Shown piece after piece: positions 12,208 through 28,544 of a stretch of 64,000 bases of DNA. The DNA is from Thamnaconus septentrionalis (lineage: Eukaryota > Chordata > Actinopteri > Tetraodontiformes > Monacanthidae): positions 15,965,501 to 16,029,500 of the forward strand of contig CM020517.1 of NCBI GenBank assembly GCA_009823395.1, read 5' to 3'. Within the stretch, counting starts at the first letter, position 1. Every line of letters starts with the position of its first letter. The notes under the pieces are model-generated. The model saw only the letters and a list, made by a program, of their open reading frames with translations. It did no database searches and had not been told where the DNA came from. A program made the translations under genes and the position numbers.

Positions 12208-12530
12208 GTGAGCGGGGACCGCAACGACCAGCGTGACCATCTAGACCTGCATTTTTTTTACCCGGTGGCTACAGGGTGAATGGGACCGATCAGATGGAAC
12301 CGGGTTCTTAATTCATCAATTCTTAATTCCTTGCTTAGGGGAATAGTTTTTGAGCTGCATTATCAGATCAGAAAGATTGCATTAGTCTGGAATTGCTCAA
12401 ACCACAGGTAAAAGTATATGGTGTGCCTGTACTGTTATCACGACTTCTTGCAGCATCAGGTTTGGTCCTTTTTTATTTTTTATTTTAATTTTTTAGCTTA
12501 ATTTGACTTTTTTAAGGGCTGCCATTGGAC

Positions 12531-15873
<3,343 letters not shown>

Positions 15874-16516
15874 CAAAACCTGACAGCCCAATGCCCTTCT
15901 CTCTCCCCTTGTCTTCAGCCTGCGTTTACCAGAAATACAGTTTTCACTTCTCTCAAGCTGTCTAAACAGTTTCCTCCGTTACACTGGCACAACATCACGA
16001 TGGGCCGAGGTGTGATCAGTCTGCATATTTATATTCAGTGAACAGTGGGATGTCATATGCATGCACTTAAATATGCACATTTCAGTCTTTTTCAGGGAAT
16101 CATTTGTCTTCATATTTGTTGTTTTTAATGACAATGTCATATACATTTTTTTCATTTCACCCTTTTCTCTTTAGAGTTCACAGAAGTTTGTTTTAATGTT
16201 GAATATACTACAGTATGGATCCACAGTGCATTAAAGTAAAACATGTGAATACTTTTACACTTTATAAAAGGAATGCACAGTTCCATCACAAAATCTGGAA
16301 GAGATGCATTTTACAACTACTCAAAATCACATTTCCTTCACAACCCCATTGTTCTTGCTGTGGCATATCAGGATGCCGACGTTTGACTCTCTTTTTTTTG
16401 CCAGCAGTGTGAATCTAGGTATGATGAAGAACCAGTAACAAATGATGCCTTAATTATTGTGGGATACTTCTGAGAGCATTGTAAAAAAGATGTGTATTTT
16501 AAATGAGATGTTCATA

Positions 16517-16522
16517 AATAAA
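16517..16522 (+). promoter_or_regulatory. Poly(A) signal of tdh
   Basis: AATAAA about 640 bases after the tdh stop, followed within 30 bases by A-rich then T-rich sequence. It is the best candidate for the end of the tdh transcript. Confidence 0.55.
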
Positions 16523-16539
16523 ACCAAAAAACATTTTTT

Positions 16540-17255
16540 TCATTGTGAATTCTTTCAATATCTATGATGTAGATATGGAGTATGTGTTGTGTTGACTATT
16601 TGGACTTTTATTTGGTATGTGTATGTGTGTTGTCATGCAGTATGGACACTTATTAACTCAAATATACAAAACCTCCTTTCAATCAAATGGTGCAAGCAGT
16701 TTCATACTGGAGAGCAATCAAGTTCTGCTTTTACATTATAAAATAATCCAGCTGGCATCGCATTCTCTGCTGATTTTTTTTTTTCTGACTTTCATCTCGG
16801 AATTCTGAAATTCAAAAAAAAGAAGAAGAAAGAAACAGAAAAGAGACAACTTTGAGCAACTTGTTTGTCGCTAATTTGAGGTTGTCGCTGATGATTTATC
16901 TGTGTAATAAATCTGATATCCTGTTTTGCGAGATGAAGCATCAAAATGAACGTGCTTCTCAGTTCACTTAAATATAGAAGCGTTGCTTCTAAAGTTACTA
17001 TTCTACTATTGTATGTCGAAATCGAGCCAGGCTATTTAACTTTCGGGAGACGTTACAAGATGTGAGTACTACAGTCACGACCACGACATCCTAGGAAAAA
17101 AAAAAAAAAAAAAAAAAAATTAGAATACTCTCAGTGGAAGTAGTAGCATTTCTCTCCAGTAGAGGCGCCTCTCCATCCGGTGGCAGACTTAAACATCGCC
17201 GGAGTCACGCACGTATTTCCCAAAGAGCGCCAGTTATTACCCATTTTCACCTACA
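16540..17255 (+). promoter_or_regulatory. Intergenic spacer and srrm1 promoter
   Basis: AT-rich spacer between tdh and srrm1 with an A homopolymer at 17096-17119. CpG and GC content rise from about 17160 to the srrm1 ATG (GCGCC, GTCACGCACG, AGAGCGCCAG), consistent with a short TATA-less promoter and 5'UTR. No gene is visible in the spacer. Confidence 0.45.
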
Positions 17256-20200
17256 ATGGACGCGGGATTCTTCCGCGTAAGTCAGCGAAGTTTCTTTATT
17301 GTGTCTTGCCGCTTCACGGTGTCGACCTGCAAGCCTTGTTCTAAACATATGTGTGCAATGCATTTGAGTATTTGTTGAAGGCCATGCATTTAGAAAGTGT
17401 GTATGGCCAGGGCTGCGTCTATCAACTGATGACAATCTAGGGTTACAACACGAGTCAGCTTTTATTTGAACCTCTTCGTGTTTACGGAAGCTTTAAAAGA
17501 ATATTATTTCCAAGATACACGTTGCCGTGAATCAATTTAAATGGAATTAAAAGTATATTTTTGTCGATAGACTCAGTGAAACGATACAGACGAACTAAAC
17601 GTGCTAGCTGGATACGAGCTACGAATTTGATAGCGTGAGTTAAAGATGGCGTCCGGGTATTGCTTCCTTTCTGTAACTTTGTAATTATAAATCATGACTA
17701 CCGTAATGTTACTGTTGCCATGTCGTCGGTTTTGGTTCGCAAATAAAACTTCAGCCGATGCCTGAATATATCTTTATTAGTTAGGATAACAGCCTGAATT
17801 TAACAATTGCGCTAATGTCAATCCGGTTAACTTCATAGTGTTAGCTCGTCGTAGCTAAGCTAAACAGTTTCTGTTCACTTCCGATTGCTGCTTGTTTGTT
17901 TATATCAATATATATCAACGCCTGCTAGGCATAGAAAGAAAAACACGTTGGCACCTGTCGTGTATACAGTCTCCTGGTGTAATTATTTTTTTTTCTTCTA
18001 ATGCGTATAAGAGAAGCCCAGATATGTTTGAACGATGAGCTAGCCCAGCAGCATGAGGGGAGGTTGTTCGCCAAATAATTCATCTTCTTCTCCATTAGGG
18101 CACCAGTGCGGAGCAAGATAACCGTTTCAGCAACAAGCAGAAGAAACTACTGAAGCAGCTGAAATTTGCAGAATGTCTGGACAAGAAGGTAATAAAACCC
18201 ATGCACGTATTGTTATCAAAACGTTGTTTTGCGTTGCAGCTGTCTATCATCTTAACCGTGCCAGTATGTAATGCCAGGCCAAAGTGGATCTCCACACCAT
18301 GTTGAAACGGCTTTAAGCTGACATTTCTGAAGTAATGTCTTGTTTAACCAATTGTTGCTGGGTGCCATTTGTCCCACAGGTGGACATGACCAAAGTCAAC
18401 CTGGAAGTCATCAAGCCTTGGATTACTCAGCGAGTGACCGAGATTCTGGGGTTCGAGGATGACGTCGTCATAGAGTTTATATTTAACCAGCTTGAGGAGA
18501 AGGTAATATCTTAATTGTGCTATTTTTCTATGGACTGCTTAAATTTGAGGGTTTGCTTAGTCTATGACAAGGGATACAAGCACATGATTGCACATCCTAG
18601 TCCAACTGAAATTTCATTGGTTGTGTAGCAACTGGTTAAAGATTGATTCATAATGACTTGATCATGTTTTGCTGTGAAATGACAACGTGCCTTTATGCAG
18701 CAGTCTTCTAATGATGATGTGATTTATGATTTAAAAGGCCTGAACCAATATGGATGTTATTCCTTGCATCAGAAGTATAGCACCAACAACTAATTAGCTC
18801 TCTCCTGAGCCCAAAGTCACTGAGCCGAACTCTCCCTTCATGATGCAGTGTGTGGTCTGAGGTGAGTTTTTAGCAAGGATCACCTATATAATTAATGTCA
18901 ATGAAAGACACACCTAGACAGTGCTGTCATCATATTCTTAACAGGGATTTGTGAACCATTCATTAACTGCTCAAATCCCTTCCAGTTGTACAGGAATCAT
19001 AAGTGAAAATGTTATTGTTTTAGGCAATTTAAACCCAAACTGAATGGCACACTCGAACCACCTTTGATAGAAAGGTGAAAGTCTTTGCGCCTCCACTGGG
19101 TGCAGCAGAAAAGACCAGATTCCCTTGCTACTCTGCTAAGTCAGAAACACAACTCGGTAGCGTCTATTATTACGCCGTGTCTGCAACAAGTCTGTTTTCT
19201 CCATTTTGCTCCCAGCATCTCACGCCTGGCAAGCAGAACACGCCTATATCCAGATCTTTAGTCTGTTTTTTGGCATAACTGTAACCGTAAATTCTTTTTA
19301 TTCTTGAGTAAAACATTTTAAGCCAGGAAAGAAGGCGTAGCTTTTGTGCTGCCTGCCTGTTATTATAGGAAGTTCATTCATTTCAGATTTCACTGTGCAT
19401 TGTCTTCATTGCACACGTTATCAGCTTTGTAATTTAAATGTACCACCAATACCTTTGCCGATCATATAATGTGCCAAGAGATGCCAAACGACTTGAGATG
19501 TCAGGTGACAGGTCAGTAATTTCCATTGTACAGACCTGTTGGAAATTAGATTACACAAGGAATTAAGATACTGGTATTGTTGCACTTTTTGAGGAAATAT
19601 TGACTGCAGATTTTGTCATTTTTCTTTTATATAAAGAACTTGAATTTTAGAAGATGTTAAACGTACACTTAAACATTTCATATGCTGCACATTTTTTCCT
19701 TCTTTGAATTTTTTTTGTTTCTATAGCTTTGTTGGGGTGGGCTGGTTCGCTAAGATTAAAGGGGATTGCTATATAATCATAAGAAAGCATACATTTAGGG
19801 TTGTTGTTGAAGTAAAACACTTTTTTGTGTATCTGTGTACTCATTATTGCTTGTTCGTCTCTTGCAATTTAGATAAATGATATAACATTAAGCTCATGGT
19901 GGTTGAGTCTCAAGCAGTAGGGAGGCGGAAGCAAGCCAAGGGAGCTCCGTGCCCACTGATCCCACGGGACTCACTGAAGACAACGGAACTGTTCTTGCAC
20001 TGTTGGGTTTTAATGCATTCTGTATTGTGGCTATTTGTTTAGTCTCCTGAAGTGTAGACATTTGGGGAGTCCACAGGACATGGGGAGGACGGGGAATCAG
20101 TCAAATATTTAAGACAGCACTGGAGAAATCAAACAATGACAAACTTTTATTTTATGGGATTTTCTTTGATGTATATCTGGGGGATTGTAGCCATCAGAGA

Positions 20201-23200
20201 TGATTATAACAACATATTGCATGCAGTTAATGTCTAGACATTTGCATTGTGCTAGCTCACATTTTCAGTTTGAGTTGGTGAGTTTTAGGATTAATCAAGT
20301 CGAGATTTAAGGCTTAATCAGTCAATATGGCTGAGCTTTGGAGGGAGGCAATTAAAAGAAATACATTAGTCTGAATCTTACATGTTTTGATTATGTTACC
20401 GACAAAGTTACAGGGATAGTTTAGCAAGGAATAGAGCTTACGTACTTCCCTCAGTGTCATTATCACCATTAATGGCTGTATGGACCTCTCTCCTCCCCAT
20501 TCGTGTGTGTGTTGCAGCACCCCGATAGTAAGATGATGCAGATCAACCTGACAGGCTTCCTGAATGGAAAGAATGCGCGTGAGTTCATGAGGGATCTGTG
20601 GCCCCTGCTGCTCAGTGCCCAGGACAACATTGCTGGTATCCCCTCTGCCTTCCTGGAACAGAAGAAGGAGGAAATTAGACAGAGACAGGTGATTGTGCTT
20701 TTGAATTCAATTTGGTGGCCAAATATTGCAAGAAAATTGGTGGTCGAACCATAAGGTTTTATCTTAAACTGTCCTCCAAGACCAGTTTGTCCCTGGAGGA
20801 TGGCATCAATACATTTTTCCAACAATTTTCTTGTTATGTTTATGGCTTTTGTTAAAGAAAAAGAAAGAAAGAAATGTGCACTACATTGTAATGAAGTGAT
20901 GGTTTTTCTCGCCACTTTGCTTTAGATTGAACAGGAGAAGCTTGCGTCGCTGAAGAAGGTTGATGACAGTAAGAAGGAAAAAGACACCCGAGAGAGGGCC
21001 CAGTCGAGAAGTCCAAGGAGGTCAGACTAAAATATATTTTGACGTTAGCTCTCTCTGTGTTTATTACACAACAATAAACCTCTGTTTACATTTTGTGCTC
21101 ACAGGCGTAAGACGAGGTCGCCGTCCCCACGACGCAGGTCGCCCGTCAAGCGGGAAAGGAAGCGCAGCGCCTCGCGCTCCCCGAGACGCAAACCCAGCCC
21201 GGCCGGCGGTGGTTCACCTCCGCCGCCGCTAATGCAGTTACCGACGAAACCTCTCGAGCAGACGTTGGAGCCTGAAGTACCAGCCGCAAGAACCATTCCA
21301 GAAGCAGTTATCCCGGAAACCACCTGGTAGGTGCACTGCCTCTCGTGAGTTGAGTGTCAAGTTTAGAGTTTAAATGTTTCTTTCTGGCCTGCAGTGACAC
21401 AGTTGTGGAAGTGGTGAAAGCAGACCCTGTACCTGAAGTGAAGGAACGCTCACCAGAGAAGATTCAAAAGAAAGAGGAGAGACCCAGATCACGGGAAAAG
21501 GAGAAGGACAGCAGGAGAGAAAGACCACACCACCGCTCTCGCTCTCATTCTCGCTCTCGCAGGCGGCGCTCTAGATCCAGGTCATTTTTCAACTCAAAGT
21601 GTTTCCTTTTAAGTGAATTGTTCCTGTTGTTTTGTTGTCAATCATCAGGAAAGTTCTTCTGATGTGGACGCTGTCCCTTATACAATCCTACTTTAGATCC
21701 TACTCCCCTCGTAGAAGACCGAGCCCCAGAAGGAGAATGTCGCCTCGTCGAAGAAGCCCTCCCAGACGAGGCCCTGCCAGTTCCAGACACAGACCCAGAC
21801 GTTCCCCTGTGCGCAGGTAAGTGTCTGCAGTGTATTGTAACAAAAAAAGTCTGATTAAAATATGACAGAAATTATCTTTGCATTTTTTTTTGTTGACTAA
21901 GTACATATTAAAAAATGGAGCACAATGAGAATTGATGTGTTGGCATCCTGCAGGAGGCGCTCACGCTCTGCCTCGACATCTGGCAGCAGCTCCGCTGGTT
22001 CCCCTGCGCCTAAAAAAGGAATGAAACGGGTATCAAACACACCACCCAGGAAGCAGCCGTATCACCGGGACGCCTCCACCAGCCCTGCAGGCAAGGACAG
22101 GCGCTCAGCGTCACCGCGGGGGCGGAGGGGCCGAGCCTCTGCATCACCCAATAGATCATCCGGTAGGATCATCCTCTTAACACAGACATACACCACAGAA
22201 ATATAATCCAATCTCAAAGGTTACTTTGACTCTATAATAATTGAAATACACTACCAGTCACGAAGTTTGGACACCATTCCAAAGTGCAATGTTTTGTTTT
22301 GTTTTTTCCCCCACTGCAGATAGACACTGAAGACATCAAATATATGAGCAATATATCTGTAATTATGCAGCAAATTAAAACAGGTTAAATAATTCTAAAT
22401 ATGTTTTTTATGAAAGGTGACTATTTTGTAGAATTGAAATGTAAAACGTGTTATTTTACACTTTCATTGTTTCCTACATAATTCCATGTGTGTTCATACT
22501 TAGTTTTGATGCCTTCAGTGAGTAGGCGTAGTGATGAGAATGAAAGAAAATACATTCAATTCACAGGGTGTGTTCACTGGTAGTGTACATCGAGTCAAAT
22601 TCAGTGTTTTAAAACCTAAAAAAAAAATCATTCCTGTTACTAAATTGTTGATTTCAGGTTTCAAGCGGAAACCAGAAAGGCCAGAGTCTCCACCTGACAA
22701 CAAGCCACGACCTTCTGAAGGGTCTGAGTCAGGTAAGCAGCGATTGTTGGCACTGGAGAGGTTTTTTTGTTGTTGTTTTTTAAACAACAGTTTCAAAGTC
22801 ATATTAGTGATTCATTGATTTCTAAAAGGGAGACTGACGCAGTGCACTCGGCGCTCCTTGTGTAGGACTATCTAACTCGTGCTTATTGCAATTGGCCAGG
22901 CATGAGAGGAGGCCTGACACAAAAATGTCATTTTAGGTTAGCTGGGTGCGCTGTCAATGGCAGACGTACCACTCTCCCGTATTCAAGGCTGATGATTTTA
23001 AAACCCGATTCTCTATGCTTTGACATTTCCAGTAGTAGTGAAGTGTAGCATAGTGTTAGAAGAACACTTACCGTTGAAAATTATTTGAAAATATTGGTTA
23101 AAAGTACATTTTTCCATAATATAGGACCTTTAATACGCACGCAAATTACACATTACTGTGATTACACTTTAGAACATTTTAACCAGAGACTTCAGATACC

Positions 23201-25643
23201 TTTTTTTCTATCAGTATTTCCTCCATGGTTCTTTTTGTTTCACTTGTTCGACAAACACTGATGGGACACTCTACGTTTCAGAGGAGGATAAAAATGAAAA
23301 AGAAGCAACAGCAGATTCGGTGCAGCAGCGGCGCCAGTATCGCAGGCAGAACCGACAGTCCTCTTCAGGTTATAAGACTTTTTTTTGTTTTTTTTTTGTA
23401 TTTTTTCACCTGTCCTGTCGTCTGCTATTTCTAACCCCCCCCTTCAACCAAACCTTTGTCCGTGTCACTTACACTCTTCGTCTCATGGACGTTGTTGAAG
23501 CTGTGCCCTCTACCTTCACCGTGTTGTTTGTCTTCCTTAGAGCCGGTGGGCAGGACTTGGTTGCTGACAGACGGTTGTTTGATGGTTGTCTTTTTTTTTT
23601 TCCGTCACAGACTCAGGGTCTTCCTCCTCGGAGGACGAGGGACCCAACAGGCAACAGTCTGGACCAGGTGCCCGCAACGGCGACGTCAGGAGGAAACGAA
23701 GTCGTACGCCTTCACCACGGAGGCGGCCCAGAGGCCTTTCTCCAAGGTCAGTCTTTGAGCTGAGTAGTTGAAAGGTTGAGTGTGGAATATTTGGAAATTT
23801 TGAAGAACCAGCGACATCAAGTGGCTACATTTTAGATTGCAGCAGCTTTCACTCAAACAGAAAACAAAAACCCTTATAATGAAACGTGTCAGGCAGCGTG
23901 TGTGCGCACATATGTCTACATGTGTGCATGCGCACATATATATATATATGTGTGTGTGTGTATGCGCTCATGTACTGTATGTAAATACATATATACATAC
24001 ATACATACATGCCCACACACGAGAACCATTCTAAGGGTAGAAAAAGCAAAAAACTTTTATTATACTGCAATGATGCACTTTGTTCATGTATTTATGCGCA
24101 CTATATTAAGCTTTTACCTGTATAAAATTCATAAATCAGGCCAAATATTGCACACTAGAGCTTTATCTTCATGTTGGACTTAAGTTCACAATCGCATGTC
24201 TGATTTCATTCTCTCATTTTGTGTGCACACATTTAGGAAAAGACGTTCCCCATCCCCACGCCGCCGCCGCAGATCGCCCTCACCAAGGCGACGGTACGGC
24301 TGCAACTTCTGAATTCGTCCTGCTTAATATTGCATTGAAAAATTATAATTTTTACTAACCAGTGATGTCAATGCTTCCCAGGTCTCCCTCTCCGCTCCCA
24401 CGCCGCCGCTCACCATCACCCAGGCGATACTCTCCCCCAATCCAGCGCCGTTACAGCCCCTCCCCCCTCCCACCGCCCAAGAGGAGGATGTCCAACTCGC
24501 CAAACAGGCGCCCCTCCCCAGCGATGAAGCGCCGCACGTCCAGGTCCCCCAAGCGCAGGGGTTCTCCCGGCCAGCGGAGACGCACGTCCCCGTCCTCGTC
24601 GTCGCCGCCCCGGCACAGGAGGAGCCCCGTGCTGAGGCCAGGGCGGGACAGACGATCCCCAGGGGGCGCCGCTCCCGGCCGCCTGTCCCCGTCCCCGGCC
24701 AACCGCAGTCACGCCGCTCACGCTTCCCGCAGTCCTCAGGGGCGTTTCGAGGCCTCTGGATTGTCCCCGTCGCACCAGCGGAGAAAGTCCCCGCCACACA
24801 GTAGCAAACCCATCCGCAGGGTGTCTCGCACGCCAGAGCCCCGCACCAACAGAAGGTAATTAACTGTGTTTTCATCTGTTTTGTGTCTTTGCATTTTATC
24901 TCTAGACGCCATTGTTTGGTTTTTAAAAATTGGCTCCACTTTTAAAGAAGAGTGTTTCTTACCCCCTCAGACCATCACCGAGCCCACAGCCCTTGAGGAG
25001 AGCGTCTTCTCGCTCCGTGTCCCCTCAACCAGCCCCTCAGAAAAGTCCAGCGCCTGCATCCGCCTCCCCATCACCATCCCGCTCAGCCAGTGGCTCCCCA
25101 CCTCCAGCTAAGAAGGCCAACAGTGGTTCGGCCAGTCAGTCTCCAAGCAAGGTTTGACCTTTAACTTGCGCTCCTTATACATTTAGTTTCACAAGACCGC
25201 CTAGTGTAGTGTCCTGTTTTCGTTAGGACCTTTATTAACTTTGTCATGGAAATGTGTTTGTGTCGCAGAACAACTCGGATGTCGACGGCAGTGCAAAGAA
25301 GAAGAAGAAGAAGAAGGAAAAGAAACACAAGAAAGAGAAGAAACACAAGAAGCACAAGAAGCACAAGAAGGAGAAGAGCGCCGGCTCCGCAGCTGGAGAT
25401 GGACAAGAGACCCAAGGTATGGAGGAGGATGAAGAGTCCCGGAAGGTAAACCCTTGCCTGTCGCTGGAGGTATCAGAAATTGTATACCTGTGTACTTTTG
25501 AGAAATACAAACGTCCCACTGTTTGGTTGCAGGAATCCGAGAGTGACGGCGACGACAACTTGGACGACCTGGAGAAGCACCTAAGGGAGAAGGCCCTGCG
25601 TTCCATGAGAAAGGCCCAGCTGTCTCCATCTCAGATGTCCTAA
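17256..25643 (+). CDS. srrm1: Serine/arginine repetitive matrix protein 1 (SRm160)
   Basis: Seventeen coding exons: 17256-17276, 18099-18188, 18380-18502, 20518-20688, 20926-21020, 21105-21326, 21395-21580, 21697-21816, 21954-22162, 22658-22732, 23282-23368, 23611-23746, 24237-24293, 24382-24855, 24971-25151, 25269-25445 and 25533-25643. All phases agree and predict 844 residues (about 820-904 in human isoforms). SRRM1 is a nuclear splicing coactivator that bridges SR proteins and snRNPs, associates with the exon junction complex and promotes 3'-end processing. The N-terminus MDAGFFRGTSAEQDNRF and the PWI domain (about 27-130, Pro50-Trp51-Ile52; LNGKNAREFM) bind nucleic acid. The middle is RS/RSPSPRRR-rich low-complexity sequence, with VQQRRQYRRQNRQSSS, SPRRYSPPIQRRYSPS and RRVSRTPEP landmarks. 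A Lys/His-rich KKKKEKKHKK block and the acidic DDNLDDLEKHLREKALRSM tail close the protein. Donors GTTATA (exon 11) and GTTTGA (exon 15) are weak, a hint of regulated splicing. Confidence 0.95.
22249..22585. mobile_element. Tc1/mariner-derived MITE flanked by TA
   Basis: In srrm1 intron 9. The left end CACTACCAGTCA and right end TTCACTGGTAGTG are inverted, and each is bordered by TA (22247-22248 and 22586-22587), the Tc1/mariner target duplication. Interior blocks on the minus strand (CACTGAAGGCATCAAAAC, ACACATGGAATTATG) resemble the ends of Tc1-like elements known from fish. At 337 bp it cannot encode a transposase. Confidence 0.8.
23934..24010. repeat. Compound TA/TG/CATA microsatellite
   Basis: In srrm1 intron 12: (TA)n to (TG)n at about 23936-23960, then (CATA)n at about 23990-24010. 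Confidence 0.9.
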
Positions 25644-26368
25644 AAAACAAAACAAAAAAAAAAAAAAACAGAACCAGGGCCTTCCTGATTCTTTTGAAAA
25701 TTTCATTCACGTTTGATGTTTGCCATCAACCTGGTTCAGCTTTAGAATGTACAAATTGTTAAATCTTGAGTCTTTATGTTTTCCTTTTACCGGCTTGGTA
25801 CATTCGAAGTGTGCGTTTGATTAGGACGTTGATTTGTCAGTGAATTATCCAAACTGTACCAAACAGTTGTGTTATAATATTATTTTACAAACGTTGGGCA
25901 GGTGGAGGATGTTGGTTTGAGTTTGGCAGGTTTCAAATGCTTTTCTTTTACAGTCTACAACAATTTCACTTGAGAAATAGTTGCATGAGCAGTGATTGTC
26001 TCTGATGTGCATGAACCACTGACATGGGGTGTAAAGAAAAACCAACATTGAGTGACATACTGTGACTGTTGCCTTTTATTAGTGGAAACATTTTTTTTCT
26101 TCTGCCACCTGAACTGATAGGAGCTGTAACAGAATGTCTGTTCCTTTACTGTAATCCAATAGAGCTGTTTGACATATTTTTACCTGCTGTTTCTGACACG
26201 TGGTTGCAGCAAGACTTAATCTGGTGTGAGTTCGGTTTGCTTTCATTTTCCCAAACAACTTTATTTGCGATTTTATGTAGACACCCTTGCACCAATTTAA
26301 TCTGTGAGACTGCTAATATAATTTGTATTTGTTATCCCTGACTCTTGTCATAATGTCATCCTTTAAAA

Positions 26369-26374
26369 ATTAAA
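26369..26374 (+). promoter_or_regulatory. Possible poly(A) signal of srrm1
   Basis: ATTAAA about 725 bases after the srrm1 stop, followed by T-rich sequence (CTTTTTTTAAAGAAGTTTTTTTTTT). It is the variant hexamer, so the assignment is tentative. I see no other gene between 25644 and about 27100. Confidence 0.4.
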
Positions 26375-27099
26375 ACTTTTTTTAAAGAAGTTTTTTTTTT
26401 CATTATCATCATTTGGGTTATGTAGATGACCTGTATGTTGCACGCAGAAAGTCTTACAATCACTTGTATGTGAACATTTTAATACAGACTCCTCGCATTA
26501 TTTAAGATTTATATGGTTGTATAAAAAGTAGATATTTTAACCAAAACTACTTCAAACAATAGTAACTGCCTGGAGTAACAAAAGGCCAATACAAAGGTGT
26601 CAAGAGTTACAGATATCTGCTGAGAATTGGAAAGCACTATGTAGGAGTGGGGGCGGGGGGGAAGCAAAAATGAGAACTTTTACAAGATCTACAGCTCGAT
26701 CAAGACCAAAAGCTGTATTGTTGTATTTTAAGATAATGCTTTAATTTATCCTACCTTTTCAAAATGTGCATGGTCCAGCAGCATATACAGTACAAAGAGA
26801 AGAGTTAAAGAGTAAATCAAAAAAAGAAAATAAAGAAATAAAATATATTTAATTATTTACATATCTAAATAGGTGTTGATGAAGTGTTTAATTGCACCTG
26901 GGTGAAATATAGGTGGTTGATCAAAATGTTTTATTGTGTGCAGTAAAACAGCCTGATGGCTGCGGGCAGAAATGACTGCCAGGAGAGTTCCATCTCGCAC
27001 AGGGGGTGCACAGCTGTCTTGTGCTCTTTCGTGCTCTTGAAGTTCTTTAAAACATTTTGTACAAAACCGAACTAAGGGCAGAAACTCAGAACTTGGAAC

Positions 27100-27680
27100 T
27101 TTCTTGCTTTAAAGTCGGGAACACCGTCAGTCTTGACTCGCCCTCGCCCCTCTTCTCTTCTCATGAGGGAAGAATTTCGATCCTTGGCGCCGCCCACAGG
27201 CTCTTGCCCTGGATGACATCACGGTTGGTTCCCGTTGATTCTTCCCACCCAGCCGTCATCACTACCATCACTATTCACAACGGCAAAAAGCGCCCCGGCG
27301 GTGGGGGATAACGCAAATACGTCCAAGTCAGACCGCTAACAGTGCCGCAGAGCCGGGGTGGTCACATGTGACACGCACCGCTGCTTTTTAGCCCATTGCT
27401 ACTGCTGCTGCTGCTGCTGCGAACACTGTGAGTTCAGGTCAGCAACCAGCTCCTCCCGGCGGGAGAGAGAAGAAGAAGAAGAAGAAGAAGAAGTAGAAGA
27501 AGAAGAAGAGAAGAAGAAAAAAACCGCCGACTGGGCTTCACCGCGGAGGGGGAAAAAACTAGAGGAGGAGAAGAGGACCGAGCGCAGTCGGGCGTGGTGG
27601 TAGCCAAGAGAAGAGAAGAGAAGAGAAGAGAAGAGAAGACACGTTTTTCGCCGAGAAAGTCGCCGCAGCCAGCAGCCGTC
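27100..27680 (+). promoter_or_regulatory. clic4 promoter and purine-rich 5'UTR
   Basis: CpG-rich sequence rises from about 27120 (CTCGCCCTCGCCC, GGCGCCGCCC, GCGCCCCGGCGG). At about 27468-27530 a long run of AGA/GAA triplets begins, and a (GAGAA)n array of about six units lies at 27608-27637, only about 45 bases before the clic4 ATG. An 81-codon open frame at 27358-27603 encodes a Cys run and Glu/Lys runs from these repeats and would be an upstream ORF if transcription starts before 27358. Confidence 0.5.
27608..27637 (+). repeat. (GAGAA)n purine repeat in clic4 5'UTR
   Basis: About six tandem GAGAA units close to the clic4 start codon, preceded by an AGA triplet tract at 27468-27530. Almost all bases on the plus strand are purines across these tracts. 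Confidence 0.9.
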
Positions 27681-28480
27681 ATGTCGCTTTCGGTGCCGCA
27701 GAACGGAGTGAAAACGGACAACGAGCCCGTCATCGAGCTGTTTGTGAAGGTGAGTCCGCGGCGGAGCGCAGCGGCAGAAGTTTGTGGCTCGACATTAAAC
27801 TAGTCCCTCCTGCATTGTGATGATGATGATGATGATGATGATGATGCGTTGTCTTTATCCGAGCGCCTAAATTGTTCTTTCTTTGTCTAGCTTGGGGAGG
27901 GCTTCGCGGAACAAAGAGGGTGTTGCGCATTCACTTATGGATGGTTGAAAGTGTTTGTGATTATGAATAGTAGTAGTTAAAACGACACATTACGCAGCTT
28001 CAGCGCTCTCGGCCATGTGGAGCCCGCAGTGTCAGCAGCAGCACCAGCAGCAGCAGGGCGGATGCAGCCCCCCTCCCCTCGTTCATTGTGGGGGAAAAGG
28101 AGCCTGCCATGCTGGATCAGCGGCAACAAAAAAAAGCCCGCTAGTTGTGGTCCAGGAAAACAGCTCTAGCTGTTGAGGACATGTGCTCACCAAATGCTGC
28201 AGCATTGCAACCTTGGTCACATGTATTTTCTTAGTGGGGGATAAAAAAACCCACATAATAATTACAGTGCAGAATTTGATTATTTTGGCAGTGTGTCCCC
28301 CACGTAGCCGTTATTGCAGGCCATCCTGGGATATTGTCCTCTAGCTTGCCCTGTCTGTCTTCACAATGTAAAGTTTAGTTGTGATGAGTTGGTTTTTCCT
28401 CCTCCTCCTTTTTTTTCTCTTCTTTTTTTAGTCGCATTGCCTCCACGTTTACAGCCTGACTTTGAACGGGGGTGGGGGTG

Positions 28481-28544
<64 letters not shown>

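Noticed and set aside
18700..18770. Possible C/D-box snoRNA in srrm1 intron 3
   Set aside because: ATGATGATG and CTGA motifs are present but only about 30 bases apart, with no terminal stem.
24324..24875. 183-codon minus-strand open frame
   Set aside because: It is antisense to the large RS-rich exon 14 of srrm1, whose codon composition leaves the opposite frame open.
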